Assembly (NCBI RefSeq): GCF_014692515.1
Contig: NZ_JACOIK010000002.1
Location: 1-64,000 of the forward strand
From: Sphingobacterium micropteri
Lineage (GTDB): Bacteria > Bacteroidota > Bacteroidia > Sphingobacteriales > Sphingobacteriaceae
Direction: 5' to 3'
DNA: 64,000 bases
Each line of letters opens with the position of its first letter. Position 1 is the stretch's first letter. Of this stretch, positions 1 through 8,469 are shown piece after piece. The notes below the pieces were generated by a model. The model made no database searches, had not been told where the DNA came from, and saw nothing but the letters and a program-made list of their open reading frames with translations. Position numbers and translations under genes: made by a program.

Positions 1-73
1 TTCCGAACAGAGCAGTCAAGCCCGCCAGAGCCGATGGTACTGCCGTAAAAGGTGGGAGAGTAGGTCGGTGCCG
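1..73 (+). rRNA. rrf: 5S ribosomal RNA, 3' part
   Basis: The first ~73 bases match the 3' two thirds of a bacterial 5S rRNA: the CCGAACAG segment, the AAGCCCGCCAGAGCCGATGG helix region, and the GGTGGGAGAGTAGGTCGGTG segment before the closing stem. The 5' third lies outside the window. It is followed directly by a strong terminator, so this is the end of an rRNA operon transcribed rightwards. The exact 3' end is uncertain by a few bases. Confidence 0.93.
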
Positions 74-85
74 GTTTTTATACGG

Positions 86-117
86 AGCCCCTGCAGTATA
101 ACTGCAGGGGCTTTTTT
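86..117 (+). terminator. Rho-independent terminator of the rRNA operon
   Basis: A perfect 12-bp stem (86-97 paired with 101-112) closes a 3-base loop and is followed by a run of T. It lies about 13 bases after the 5S rRNA. Confidence 0.93.
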
Positions 118-165
118 GTTTGTCGAGCTTAGATGACTTTTTAGTCAGATCTAGCCTTCTTTTTC

Positions 166-549
166 TCACTCTTCACTATAAAACTCGATAAGCGATGCCA
201 TATAGGTATCATTCCAACCTTCTACAATCTCATCAAACGCTTCATCAGGAATATTGGTATGCTGTAATTCGAAAGAAGTGCCCTTTTTGTCCTCATGAAG
301 TTTGATCGTGACAATAGAATCTTCCGCTTGTTCTCCAAAATACCATTGTTGGACAATCCTTTTATAAGGATCGAGTTGTATAAATTTTCCGGTAATGGCA
401 CCATCCCACATCGAGAATTCACCTCCCTCACGTGGATCTATCAAAACTTCATCTCCCGTCCAAAGCCGAATCGTGATTTCCGTGGTCAAGGCTTTATAAA
501 TATCCTCAGGAGGAGCGGCTACGATATAATACTTCTTAAAATTCTTCAT
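166..549 (-). CDS. SRPBCC / AHSA1-type START-like domain protein
   Basis: This 127-residue protein has the pattern of the AHSA1 (activator of Hsp90 ATPase homologue 1-like) branch of the SRPBCC ligand-binding fold: an N-terminal strand with an APPEDIYKALT helix start, W-T-G-D and REGGEF-S-MWDGAITG in the middle, and a C-terminal helix with GWNDTYMASLIEFY. The family forms a helix-grip pocket for small hydrophobic ligands; no ligand or partner can be read from the sequence. It is cytosolic, with no signal peptide. The ATG at 549 fits the family's N-terminus. It stands alone on the minus strand between the rRNA operon and a divergent methyltransferase gene. Confidence 0.85.
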   Translation of the reverse strand: MKNFKKYYIVAAPPEDIYKALTTEITIRLWTGDEVLIDPREGGEFSMWDGAITGKFIQLDPYKRIVQQWYFGEQAEDSIVTIKLHEDKKGTSFELQHTNIPDEAFDEIVEGWNDTYMASLIEFYSEE

Positions 550-605
550 GTATGTTCATTATCTATTTTGTGATTCCTTACTTATTGTGGTAAATTTACA
601 GAGAA

Positions 606-710
606 ATATCCAGGTTTGATAGCATACAAATACCGGTGAGTATAACTGGGTGTAGTGAGTTCATCAAAGATAACCGAGCGTAGCGAGCTCATCAAAGATA
701 ATCTGGATAT
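606..710. repeat. Imperfect palindrome with a 28-bp tandem duplication
   Basis: ATATCCAG at 606-613 is the exact inverse of CTGGATAT at 703-710, and the adjoining GTTTGAT is inverse to ATCAAA. Between the arms a 28-bp unit occurs twice in tandem (645-672 and 673-700) with 23 of 28 bases equal, all differences being transitions. The second unit carries GAGCGTAGCGAG (676-687), one base different from the loop motif of the larger repeats at 28967 and 31936. It lies just upstream of the rRNA methyltransferase gene. Confidence 0.6.
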
Positions 711-729
711 AAAATTAAGCGATAAAACG

Positions 730-2097
730 ATGAGTAATTTTTTGCCGAACGAGCTAGTTAAACGATTGAATGAACAAGAAGGGTTTGATACTGAATCATT
801 CAATAGGGTACATGAACAGGGTGATAAGATTACCTCTATCCGCTTAAATTTATGGAAACAAACGACCGTCCCATTCGAAAATGGAAAGCCTGTGCCTTGG
901 TGTGATACAAGCTATTATCTCCCCGAAAGACCTGTTTTTACCTTAGATCCGCTGTATCATGCCGGATGTTATTATGTACAAGAAGCCTCTTCGATGTTCA
1001 TTGCCCATATTTTAGCGGAAATTGGACTTAAGAACAGTGCCACAAGGGCGCTAGACCTCTGTGCCGCACCTGGAGGGAAATCGACGCTGTTAGCGAGTTA
1101 TTTAGGAAGCGAAAGCCTATTGGTATCCAATGAAGTCATCAAGTCAAGAGCTAACATTTTAACCGAGAATATGGTTCGTTGGGGAACATCAAATATTGTT
1201 GTAACAAACAATGACCCGTCGGCATTTAGCCGGCTACCCGGATACTTTGATGTAGTAATGGTCGATGCACCATGTTCGGGCTCGGGCATGTTTCGTAAAG
1301 ATCGAGACGCAATAGATGAATGGTCGTTAGCCAATGTAAAATTATGTAGTGACCGGCAAAAGCGGATTCTTGCTGAATCTTTAGAGACGTTGGTTACCGA
1401 TGGCTATTTAATATATTCTACCTGTTCCTATTCCAGGGAGGAGAATGAAGATATAGTAGATTGGATACAAACGGAATTTACATTTGAATCGGTTCCGATT
1501 GCCCTCGAATCCGATTGGGATATTGAAGAAACAAAATCCAGCAAACATAATGCCTTCGGGTATCGTTTTTATCCCCATAAGGTGAAAGGAGAGGGTTTCT
1601 TTGTCGCTGTGCTCCAAAAAAAAGCAAAACAATCTACCTTTAATCGAAAGAAAATAAAGATCGAGAAAAATACCGCTCCTTCAAACATATTGGCAGATTG
1701 GACAGAACAGCACGCCGCACACATACCGTTTATGCATGGCGATAATATCCATATCTTCCCAAAGAAATACGAGGAAGACCTTAGGTGGTTTCAGCAAGTT
1801 TTATATATCAAACAGGCCGGAACGAATATTGGGAAATGGACTGGCCGCGAGTTATTACCGTCGCATGATTTGGCATGTAGCATACACATTAAGACAGATT
1901 TGCCTGCACAGGATGTAACACGAGATGTGGCTCTTCAATTTTTGCGAAAGGAAAGTTTAGCGATAGCAGATTTTCCAGCCGTAAACGCCGGTTGGTGTCT
2001 GGTGAGGTATAAAGGAACAAATCTGGGATGGGTTAAGGTGTTGCCCAACAGAATAAATAATTATTATCCTAAGGAAGTCCGAATTATGAATTTATAG
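730..2097 (+). CDS. rsmF: RsmF/NOL1/NOP2/sun-type rRNA (cytosine-C5)-methyltransferase
   Basis: SAM-dependent RNA m5C methyltransferase. The Rossmann core shows motif I DLCAAPGGKST (about residue 107), the motif IV Pro-Cys in DAPCSGSG (about 180) and the catalytic Cys in YSTCSYS (about 230), so both cysteines of the class are present. The C-terminal ~150 residues correspond to the PUA-like RNA-binding tail of RsmF (YebU), which methylates 16S rRNA; the exact target here is inferred. The frame is open upstream to a GTG at 655, but that stretch is a duplicated palindromic repeat, so the ATG at 730 (455 residues) is preferred. The last 14 bases overlap the tail of the convergent coaBC gene. Confidence 0.88.
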   Translation: MSNFLPNELVKRLNEQEGFDTESFNRVHEQGDKITSIRLNLWKQTTVPFENGKPVPWCDTSYYLPERPVFTLDPLYHAGCYYVQEASSMFIAHILAEIGLKNSATRALDLCAAPGGKSTLLASYLGSESLLVSNEVIKSRANILTENMVRWGTSNIVVTNNDPSAFSRLPGYFDVVMVDAPCSGSGMFRKDRDAIDEWSLANVKLCSDRQKRILAESLETLVTDGYLIYSTCSYSREENEDIVDWIQTEFTFESVPIALESDWDIEETKSSKHNAFGYRFYPHKVKGEGFFVAVLQKKAKQSTFNRKKIKIEKNTAPSNILADWTEQHAAHIPFMHGDNIHIFPKKYEEDLRWFQQVLYIKQAGTNIGKWTGRELLPSHDLACSIHIKTDLPAQDVTRDVALQFLRKESLAIADFPAVNAGWCLVRYKGTNLGWVKVLPNRINNYYPKEVRIMNL

Positions 2098-3295
2098 CAG
2101 CTTGGTGAGCAATAATAACGGCGGCTATATCATTTGCAACATCTTTCTTGCTTTTTAGTTCGAATTGCTGTGTCTCGCCTTTTCTATCGATCATGGTGAC
2201 TTTGTTCGTGTCTCCCCCAAAGCCCGCACCTTTGTCTTGCATCGAATTTAAAACGATATAATCTAGGTTTTTGCGTTGCAGCTTATCCTGTGCATTTTGA
2301 AGTTCGTTTTCCGTTTCCAGCGCAAACCCTACTAAGGTTTGTTTCGTCGTTTTTTTCTTTCCCAGTGTCGCCAGAATATCGGTCGTCTTTTTTAGGGCTA
2401 TTTCGAGATTAGTATCTTTTTTCTTAATTTTTTGAGATGCTACAGAAACAGGGGTGTAGTCGGCGACAGCAGCACTCATCACGATAATATCTGCCGTCTC
2501 AAAATGGGAGGAGCAAGCCTCCAGCATCTCTTGTGCTGACGTGACATCGTGTCGATTAACTTTTGGAGGAGTTGGAAGTTGGGTTGGGCCACTGACGAGT
2601 GTTACGGTTGCTCCTAGCGATTGCAAAGCAGATGCAATGGCATATCCCATTTTTCCGCTGGAATGATTTCCGATAAAACGAACAGGATCAATAGCTTCGT
2701 GTGTTGGACCAGCAGTTACAAGCGCTCTCTTCCCTTCTAGCGGTAACGAATTGCTAAAGAAATGTTGGATCTGTTGCAGCATTTCCTCGGTTTCGGCAAG
2801 TCTTCCTTCGCCAATCAGTCCACTTGCGAGCTCTCCCTTTCCGGGGGCAATTAAAATATTCCCAAAGTTTAAAAGGCGGTGAACATTTTCCTGTGTAGTC
2901 GGATGCAACCACATGTCCAAATCCATTGCCGGAGCAAACATAACAGCACATTTGGCCGAAAGATAAGTCGCTAATAACAGATTGTCGCACGCTCCGTGCG
3001 CCATTTTACTGAGTGTATTGGCCGTAGCAGGAGCGATAAGTAATAAATCCGCCTGAAGACCTAGCTCTACATGATTATTCCATGTCTCCGTATGGCGATT
3101 AATATAATCAGACAGGACTGGACGTTTGGAGAGGGTCGCTAAGGTCAGTGGTGTAATAAACTCCTTGGCATCGGGTGTCATTAAAACCTGTACGTTGGCA
3201 TTTTCTTTCACCAAAAGGCGGACAAGGGATGCAATTTTGTATGCGGCGATACCCCCGCATACACCAATTGCTATATTTTTGCCCTTTAACGACAT
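2084..3295 (-). CDS. coaBC: Bifunctional phosphopantothenoylcysteine decarboxylase / phosphopantothenate-cysteine ligase
   Basis: Two-domain coenzyme A enzyme of 403 residues, the normal length. The N-terminal CoaC flavoprotein domain (about 1-185) has the GGIAAYK start, the NHVEL catalytic-His region, APATANT and APAMDLDMW. The C-terminal CoaB ligase domain (about 190-403) begins ALVTAGPTHEAIDPVRFI and has the NHSSGKMG nucleotide loop. Together they ligate cysteine to 4'-phosphopantothenate and decarboxylate the product. The gene follows rpoZ and bamD on the minus strand, the usual Bacteroidetes order, and probably shares their transcript. Its end overlaps the convergent rsmF by 14 bp. Confidence 0.96.
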   Translation of the reverse strand: MSLKGKNIAIGVCGGIAAYKIASLVRLLVKENANVQVLMTPDAKEFITPLTLATLSKRPVLSDYINRHTETWNNHVELGLQADLLLIAPATANTLSKMAHGACDNLLLATYLSAKCAVMFAPAMDLDMWLHPTTQENVHRLLNFGNILIAPGKGELASGLIGEGRLAETEEMLQQIQHFFSNSLPLEGKRALVTAGPTHEAIDPVRFIGNHSSGKMGYAIASALQSLGATVTLVSGPTQLPTPPKVNRHDVTSAQEMLEACSSHFETADIIVMSAAVADYTPVSVASQKIKKKDTNLEIALKKTTDILATLGKKKTTKQTLVGFALETENELQNAQDKLQRKNLDYIVLNSMQDKGAGFGGDTNKVTMIDRKGETQQFELKSKKDVANDIAAVIIAHQAAINS

Positions 3296-3305
3296 TCCCG
3301 AACAG

Positions 3306-3635
3306 TTATTCTTGCTCTTTGGCTGGGTTTCTAAAGTAAACTTTGTCGTTTAAAAACTCGTCTACTGCCACAAGAGAAGGCTTAGGCATACGTTCGTAAT
3401 GCTTAGAGATCTCGATTTGCTCACGGTTTTCAAAAACCTCCTCTAGGTTATCGCTGGTCGTTGCAAATTCTGCCAATTTCCCATTCAATTCTTCTTTCAC
3501 GTCCACGGCAATCTGGTTGGCACGCTTCGCAATGACAACGATAGATTCATAAATATTATCCGTGCCTTTGTCCAGTTGTCTCAAATCCCGTGTTACTGTT
3601 GATGAAGGAAGAGAAGTGTTTTTATGTTGACTCAT
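3306..3635 (-). CDS. rpoZ: DNA-directed RNA polymerase omega subunit, Bacteroidetes type
   Basis: This 109-residue protein matches the RpoZ form of Bacteroidetes: a TVTRDLRQLDKGTDNIYES segment (the omega helix that latches onto beta'), VVIAKRANQIA, then a variable tail. It aids assembly of RNA polymerase and has no catalytic role. It starts 41 bp after bamD and ends 10 bp before coaBC on the minus strand. This conserved trio supports the assignment more than sequence similarity alone, since omega is poorly conserved. Confidence 0.9.
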   Translation of the reverse strand: MSQHKNTSLPSSTVTRDLRQLDKGTDNIYESIVVIAKRANQIAVDVKEELNGKLAEFATTSDNLEEVFENREQIEISKHYERMPKPSLVAVDEFLNDKVYFRNPAKEQE

Positions 3636-3676
3636 TGTTAAAATGTATTATAAATTTCAAACCTAAATAAACGCCA

Positions 3677-4600
3677 TTATTGTACCGCTGGTGTGCTTTC
3701 TTGCACAGCTGCTTCTTCTTGGGTAATTCCCAATTCTCGCTCATGTTCTTCACGCATTTTGTTTATTTCGTCCATGCGTCTGACGACATAAGCAATCTGT
3801 TTTTCGGCGCCGGATCGTAGATCATCAGCGTCCTTTTTGTATTTACTTTGCGGATAGCTTTCCACAAATGATTGGTAATAGTCGAGCGCCTCATTAAACC
3901 GTGCCTCCTGCCGATAAGGCATACTATTTTGTGCAAACAGATACTGTGATTTTAAAATCAAGAACTCAATTTCTTCTGCATATCGTGTATCCGGATATTG
4001 TCTAAGCATACTTTCAAAGGCGATTACCGCCGCTCGATAATCATCCGGCTGCCCCATATCATAATACAATTTTGCATTCGCAAAAGCCTTTTGTTCCAAC
4101 TTATTGCGTAAATTTTGTATTAGCTGTCCAGCCTCCTCCGCTCGCTCTCCTTCCGGGTACAGGTTGATAAATAACTGCAGCTCATCGATCGCTTTCCGTG
4201 TATTCTCTTGGTCAAGAGAAGGACGGGGAGAATCGACATAAAAGCAATATGCTGCCATAAAACGACACTCTTCCGCGCGAGGACTGTTTGGATAAGTCGT
4301 CGAAAAATTCTTGAAGTGGTACCTTGCCGACGTGTAGTCTCTTAAACGATAGGCCGTATAGGCGGTATAATAATAAAGGTCTTCCGCCTCTGCTTGCCCG
4401 CGATACTTGGTTTGTAAGTCTTCAAAAAGAATAATCGCTTTACTATACTTTTTCTTTTCATATAGTTTGACGGCCTCTTGGTATTTCATAGCAATATTAT
4501 TGCTCGCGCGAAGCTTTTCAAACTTACTCTTACAGCCGCCTGCCAATACAATAAGCAGCAACCCTACCCATAAGGAAAAAATACGTCTATTTAAAAACAT
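3677..4600 (-). CDS. bamD: Outer membrane assembly lipoprotein BamD
   Basis: Lipoprotein of the BAM complex that folds beta-barrel proteins into the outer membrane. The start is set at the ATG whose first codon is at 4600 because it gives a compact signal peptide MFLNRRIFSLWVGLLLIVLA followed by the lipobox Cys at residue 23; an upstream in-frame start at 4624 would add eight residues. After the signal come about five TPR-like helical repeats (YEKKKYSKAIILFEDL, TSARYHFKNFSTTYPNSPRAEE, and YYQSFVESYPQSKYKKDA near the end), the standard BamD layout. It is first in the bamD-rpoZ-coaBC group. Confidence 0.92.
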   Translation of the reverse strand: MFLNRRIFSLWVGLLLIVLAGGCKSKFEKLRASNNIAMKYQEAVKLYEKKKYSKAIILFEDLQTKYRGQAEAEDLYYYTAYTAYRLRDYTSARYHFKNFSTTYPNSPRAEECRFMAAYCFYVDSPRPSLDQENTRKAIDELQLFINLYPEGERAEEAGQLIQNLRNKLEQKAFANAKLYYDMGQPDDYRAAVIAFESMLRQYPDTRYAEEIEFLILKSQYLFAQNSMPYRQEARFNEALDYYQSFVESYPQSKYKKDADDLRSGAEKQIAYVVRRMDEINKMREEHERELGITQEEAAVQESTPAVQ

Positions 4601-4829
4601 TTTACAAAGATACGTCAAATTCAAATAAGATTCAATTAAATTTTAGGCGGGCAATATAGCCCAATTTTGTAGGGAAACCTACTTAAACAAAGGGCTTTAA
4701 CATTCTTTAACCACATTATTGTGCTCTGTCAACGAAATGTTGAATTCTTATGTATTATTATAGGATAACCACAATAATTTTAATAAATTGCCTATATTTA
4801 CAACTTAAATAAAGGGTTTAAAAGCAGAA

Positions 4830-5099
4830 ATGACATTACAAGAGCGCGTAGAGCAGGCATTGGATACCATCCGTCCGTATTTGGAAACTGATGGAGGAAA
4901 CGTCGTTGTAGAAGAAATCACTCCAGACAATGTCGTTAAATTGAAGCTGTTGGGAACCTGTGCGAATTGTTCCATGAGTATTATGACGTTCAAAGCCGGG
5001 TTGGAACAAGCCATAAAAAAAGCTGTTCCAGAAATTACCAGCGTAGAAGCCATCAATTTGACGGATATGAATGATCCGAATGCCATCAGTCCAATGTAA
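4830..5099 (+). CDS. NifU C-terminal domain (Nfu-type) Fe-S cluster scaffold protein
   Basis: An 89-residue protein made only of the NifU-like C-terminal domain. It has the RPYLETDGGNV start typical of the family and the cluster-binding C-A-N-C pair in LLGTCANCSMS, followed by the amphipathic helix GLEQAIKKAVPEI. Such proteins carry or transfer [4Fe-4S] clusters to client enzymes in the cytosol. A possible -7 element TATATTTA lies at 4793-4800, about 30 bp before the ATG, without a clear -33 TTG. It may be co-transcribed with the exported protein gene 60 bp downstream, but no functional link is evident. Confidence 0.92.
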   Translation: MTLQERVEQALDTIRPYLETDGGNVVVEEITPDNVVKLKLLGTCANCSMSIMTFKAGLEQAIKKAVPEITSVEAINLTDMNDPNAISPM

Positions 5100-5158
5100 T
5101 AGGAGGAGTTAACAAAAATTAACAGCCTTCGTGGACGAAGATTGTATAAATTTGAAGC

Positions 5159-5806
5159 ATGGCGGGAAGATTTTATTATGTATTCACCTTGATTCTCCTT
5201 CTGTCGTGGGTAACGGTATCTGCTCAAGAAAGGAAAATCGTACAATTCAGCGGATTGATAAGTTCGGTGGGAGGTGAGCTTCCTGTGCCTTTCGTTACGG
5301 TAACGAACGTCAGTTATAACAACCAAGTACACGCCGCCAACAACGAAGGTTTTTTCTCTTTCGTTGCCCATGTGGGAGATACCATTAAGTTTACATCTGT
5401 TGGTTTTGAGCCAGCGGAATTTGTGATTCCCGAAACCGCTTCCGATAAATTTACGGCGAAGATTAATATGAAAAGCTTAGTCATTGAGCTGCCGGCTGTT
5501 ATGCCTTTTCCTTGGGCAAGTATAGAGGAGTTTAACATGGCATTTATGGCGTTGGACGTCAGTGACGACAATATATCCCGGATTCGGAACAGTCTATCGC
5601 CCGAGGCTCTTGCCGCATTATCCCAGGTCGTGCCAAGAAGTGCAGAAGAAATACAGACTTTTAACTCCATGCAGCGCCATATTAACATGTCTAATAAAAC
5701 GATTAATCAACGTTTTGCCAATCCATTATTTAGTCCGTTTGCATGGGGCTCCTTTATAAATTCCATCGTTAAAGGGGATTATAGCCGAAAGCGGTTGGAG
5801 TATTAA
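5159..5806 (+). CDS. Exported carboxypeptidase-regulatory-like domain protein
   Basis: A 215-residue protein with a signal peptide (residues 1-22, a hydrophobic stretch ending VSA-QE). About residues 28-105 form a CarboxypepD_reg-like beta-sandwich of the kind common in Bacteroidetes surface proteins: FSGLISSVGGELPVPFVTV, NNEGFFSFVAHVGDTIKFTS and VGFEPAEFVIP. The C-terminal 100 residues are helical and not recognised. These domains are usually periplasmic or outer-membrane associated; no catalytic residues are seen. The gene ends two bases before the convergent permease gene. Confidence 0.8.
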   Translation: MAGRFYYVFTLILLLSWVTVSAQERKIVQFSGLISSVGGELPVPFVTVTNVSYNNQVHAANNEGFFSFVAHVGDTIKFTSVGFEPAEFVIPETASDKFTAKINMKSLVIELPAVMPFPWASIEEFNMAFMALDVSDDNISRIRNSLSPEALAALSQVVPRSAEEIQTFNSMQRHINMSNKTINQRFANPLFSPFAWGSFINSIVKGDYSRKRLEY

Positions 5807-5807
5807 G

Positions 5808-7049
5808 TTAATCTATCGAGCGTAGACCAGTATCTCTTTCCAACTCCCGTACACTCAGCAGAGAAGAGATGTAAGACACCAACAGGGCAACCGCCATTAC
5901 CGTTACAAATACCAGTATGAAGTCCAAGATACGTATATCAACTGGATAGATATCTAAAATAGGGCTCACACCTTCGCCTGTGCGAATGATACCAAATTTT
6001 TCCTGTAATAAACAGAAGATAAACCCAATCCCGATCCCGATCAATCCACCGATAAACGCAATCATTACGCCCTCCAGAAAAAATATCCGCTGAATAAGTG
6101 TTTTGTCGGCCCCCAAACTTGCCAATATCGTCATATCCTGTTTTTTATCAATAACCAGCATGGTCAGCGAACCAATAATATTAAATATGGCAATAATGCC
6201 GATCACTGTTAAGATAAAAAAGACAATCCATTTTTCGGAGCGTACGGTTTTATAGAGCAGTGGGTTTTGCTGTTCCCGGTTTTTTACCACAAAGTCCTCA
6301 CCGAGGTTCCGTTGTATCTCTTTTTGAAAGCTTGTTACCCGACTGGAATCTTTCGTATAGATCTCAACCGCCGAAACATATTCATGCTCGTTAAGCAGAT
6401 CCTTTGCAAATGCAATAGGCGTAATAATAAGATCATTAAATCCGGGCTCATAATGGAGAACGCCGACAGGAGAAAGTTGACGGATGTTGATATCATCCAT
6501 TGGGTTTATACTCGTCCCAGAAGCTCCTTTTCGAGGCGAGAACAGGTGGATATCGTTATCGTATCCATCAATAGAAACCCGGAGATTAGCCTGTATTTGT
6601 GCACCGATTAACGCACGGGGTATACTATCTCGGGCAATCTCCAAACTGCCCGCATAAAGCATACTTTGATGATCGGTCTCGAAGAGACTTTGCGGCTCCA
6701 CACCTTTGATCTGCGCTACGAATTGTTGATTATCATACTGCACGAGAACTTTGTCTTCCAATATCTCCGAATAACTCTGTATCTTGCTGTTTTTACGTAA
6801 ATCTTCAAAGACATGCTGCTTCGCATCGAATACTTTGCCCTTTGCCGGTTCTATACGGAGTTCGGGGGCAAATGTACTATATAACGAAAGGATGAGATTC
6901 TCCATGCCATTGTAAAAGGACAGAACGATCACCAGTGCCGCGCTGCTCACTAAGACACCAATAACGCTGATCCCCGATATAATATTGATCGCGTTTACCG
7001 ATTTTTTGGAGAATAAGTACCGTTTTGCAAAAAAGAGAGACAGCTTCAT
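5808..7049 (-). CDS. LolE/FtsX-type ABC transporter permease
   Basis: Inner-membrane permease of the lipoprotein-releasing (LolC/LolE) and FtsX family, about 413 residues. It has one N-terminal membrane helix after KRYLFSKKSVNAINIISGIS, a long periplasmic domain (about residues 50-270), then three C-terminal helices including the conserved segment with SLTMLVIDKKQDMTILASLG. The LolE role, moving lipoproteins from the inner membrane to LolA, is inferred; no LolD ATPase gene is adjacent. The start at 7049 (MKLSLFFAKRYLF) is preferred over one 39 bases upstream, which would extend into the preceding MBL gene. Confidence 0.88.
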   Translation of the reverse strand: MKLSLFFAKRYLFSKKSVNAINIISGISVIGVLVSSAALVIVLSFYNGMENLILSLYSTFAPELRIEPAKGKVFDAKQHVFEDLRKNSKIQSYSEILEDKVLVQYDNQQFVAQIKGVEPQSLFETDHQSMLYAGSLEIARDSIPRALIGAQIQANLRVSIDGYDNDIHLFSPRKGASGTSINPMDDINIRQLSPVGVLHYEPGFNDLIITPIAFAKDLLNEHEYVSAVEIYTKDSSRVTSFQKEIQRNLGEDFVVKNREQQNPLLYKTVRSEKWIVFFILTVIGIIAIFNIIGSLTMLVIDKKQDMTILASLGADKTLIQRIFFLEGVMIAFIGGLIGIGIGFIFCLLQEKFGIIRTGEGVSPILDIYPVDIRILDFILVFVTVMAVALLVSYISSLLSVRELERDTGLRSID

Positions 7050-7053
7050 GTTT

Positions 7054-7701
7054 TTATCCCCGAACAAATGGGTTTGTTTCCTTCTCAAATCCGATGGTAG
7101 TAGAAGGTCCGTGCCCCGGATAAACTACCGTTTCATCGGGTAGTGTGTACATTTTCTGCCGGATATTATCGAGCAGCTGTTCGTGATTGCCACCGGGCAG
7201 ATCTGTCCGTCCTATACTGTTCCGAAAAAGTACGTCTCCGCCGATCACGAATCCTTCCTGGGCGGCATAGAAACATAAGTGTGCCGGCGAATGGCCCGGA
7301 ACAAATAGGAGGCGAAGGCTGTGTGTACCGACGGTTACCGTTTGTCCTTCCACTAAAAACGTTTCCGGGATAGGTGAGGTTTCATAACGGAAGCCATACA
7401 TGGGCGCCATGTTTTCTACAGCTACCAAAACAGGCACCTCTCCCTCATGAAATTGAGGAACCAATCCATATTTCTCATAAAGGAAACGATTTCCTAATAC
7501 GTGATCTATATGACAGTGCGTATTATAGAGGGCAATAGGTTTTAAGCTATTTTGCTCGATAAAGGAAACCAACGTAGCCTCCTCTTTAGGATTGGACATG
7601 CCCGGATCAAAGATGGCGCATACGCCGTCCTCGTCGTATACGATATACGTGTTTTCTTGAAAAGCATTAAATACAAAAGAATGTACATGTAACATATCCA
7701 C
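7054..7701 (-). CDS. MBL-fold metallo-hydrolase (glyoxalase II-like)
   Basis: A 215-residue single-domain metallo-beta-lactamase fold protein. Zinc ligands are seen in THCHIDHVLG (HxHxDH, residues 61-66), the PGHSPAHL histidine, the metal-bridging Asp in VIGGDVLFRNSIGRTDLPGG, and YPGHGPST near the end. The GRTDLPGG element and overall layout match the small hydroxyacylglutathione hydrolase-like group found across Bacteroidetes. Substrate is unknown. It has no signal peptide, so it is cytosolic. It lies between aroE and the permease gene on the minus strand with short gaps, suggesting one transcript. Confidence 0.9.
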   Translation of the reverse strand: MDMLHVHSFVFNAFQENTYIVYDEDGVCAIFDPGMSNPKEEATLVSFIEQNSLKPIALYNTHCHIDHVLGNRFLYEKYGLVPQFHEGEVPVLVAVENMAPMYGFRYETSPIPETFLVEGQTVTVGTHSLRLLFVPGHSPAHLCFYAAQEGFVIGGDVLFRNSIGRTDLPGGNHEQLLDNIRQKMYTLPDETVVYPGHGPSTTIGFEKETNPFVRG

Positions 7702-7719
7702 AAAAATAGAAAATAATCG

Positions 7720-8469
7720 CTAGCCTTCCTCGTTCCAGATTTCCCAGTTCTTTTCTGCCTGAAGAACAAGCATCTCATGGCCATTTTTAATAGCAGCACC
7801 CTGTTCTTTTCCTCTTTTCAAGAAAGCCGTTTCCTCCGGATTATAGATTAGATCATATAACAGGTGCTCCGCGCCTATCCCCGCATAAGGAATAGCAGGT
7901 GCATCCGCTATATGCGGAAATGTTCCGACAGGAGAACAGTTGATGATTAATTTATGCGAAGCGATCAAGTCTTCCGTAAGGTCCGCATACGTAAGGTCAC
8001 CGTTGTTTCTACTGCGGCTAACTATTTTGAAGGAAATATCCAGCTTACGCAAGACATAAAAAACAGCTTGTGCGGCTCCCCCATTACCCAACACCAGCGC
8101 ATCTGTATGTTGTGGTTTTAAATGCGGCCGTAACGACTGCTCAAATCCGAAAGCATCTGTATTAAAACCCTTGAGATAAGGTTTTCCACCCTGCCAGCGT
8201 ACCTGCACACAATTTACCGCATTGATGTCTGCTGCTTCTGGTGAAAACTCATTCAAAAACCGCATCACGTTGCGTTTATGGGGAATGGTGACGTTGAATC
8301 CATAGAAACCCGGGTCGCGCTCATATAACAGCGGAAAAGCGGAAATATCCTCCATAGGATAAAGATCATAGTGAAGATCTGTGATGTTTTCGCGTTCAAA
8401 CTTTTCCCTATAAAACTTTTTTGAAAAAGAATGCCCAAGCGGATAACCAATCAATCCGAGTTTCTTCAT
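7720..8469 (-). CDS. aroE: Shikimate dehydrogenase
   Basis: NADPH-dependent reduction of 3-dehydroshikimate to shikimate in aromatic amino acid synthesis. The 249-residue protein has the substrate-binding GHSFSKKF near the N-terminus, the NVTIPHK segment with the catalytic Lys, FNTDAFGFEQSL with the catalytic Asp region, and the cofactor loop LVLGNGGAAQAV. Length is slightly below the E. coli enzyme but normal for Bacteroidetes. Its start codon overlaps the stop of the upstream TPR gene by four bases, indicating translational coupling. Confidence 0.95.
   Translation of the reverse strand: MKKLGLIGYPLGHSFSKKFYREKFERENITDLHYDLYPMEDISAFPLLYERDPGFYGFNVTIPHKRNVMRFLNEFSPEAADINAVNCVQVRWQGGKPYLKGFNTDAFGFEQSLRPHLKPQHTDALVLGNGGAAQAVFYVLRKLDISFKIVSRSRNNGDLTYADLTEDLIASHKLIINCSPVGTFPHIADAPAIPYAGIGAEHLLYDLIYNPEETAFLKRGKEQGAAIKNGHEMLVLQAEKNWEIWNEEG

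Noticed and set aside
655-729. GTG start and 25 extra codons for the rRNA methyltransferase
   Set aside because: The stretch is a duplicated palindromic repeat and is not like any methyltransferase N-terminus.
4805-5371. 188-residue minus-strand frame over the NifU-type gene
   Set aside because: The plus-strand protein shows the CxxC scaffold motif; the antisense frame has no family features.
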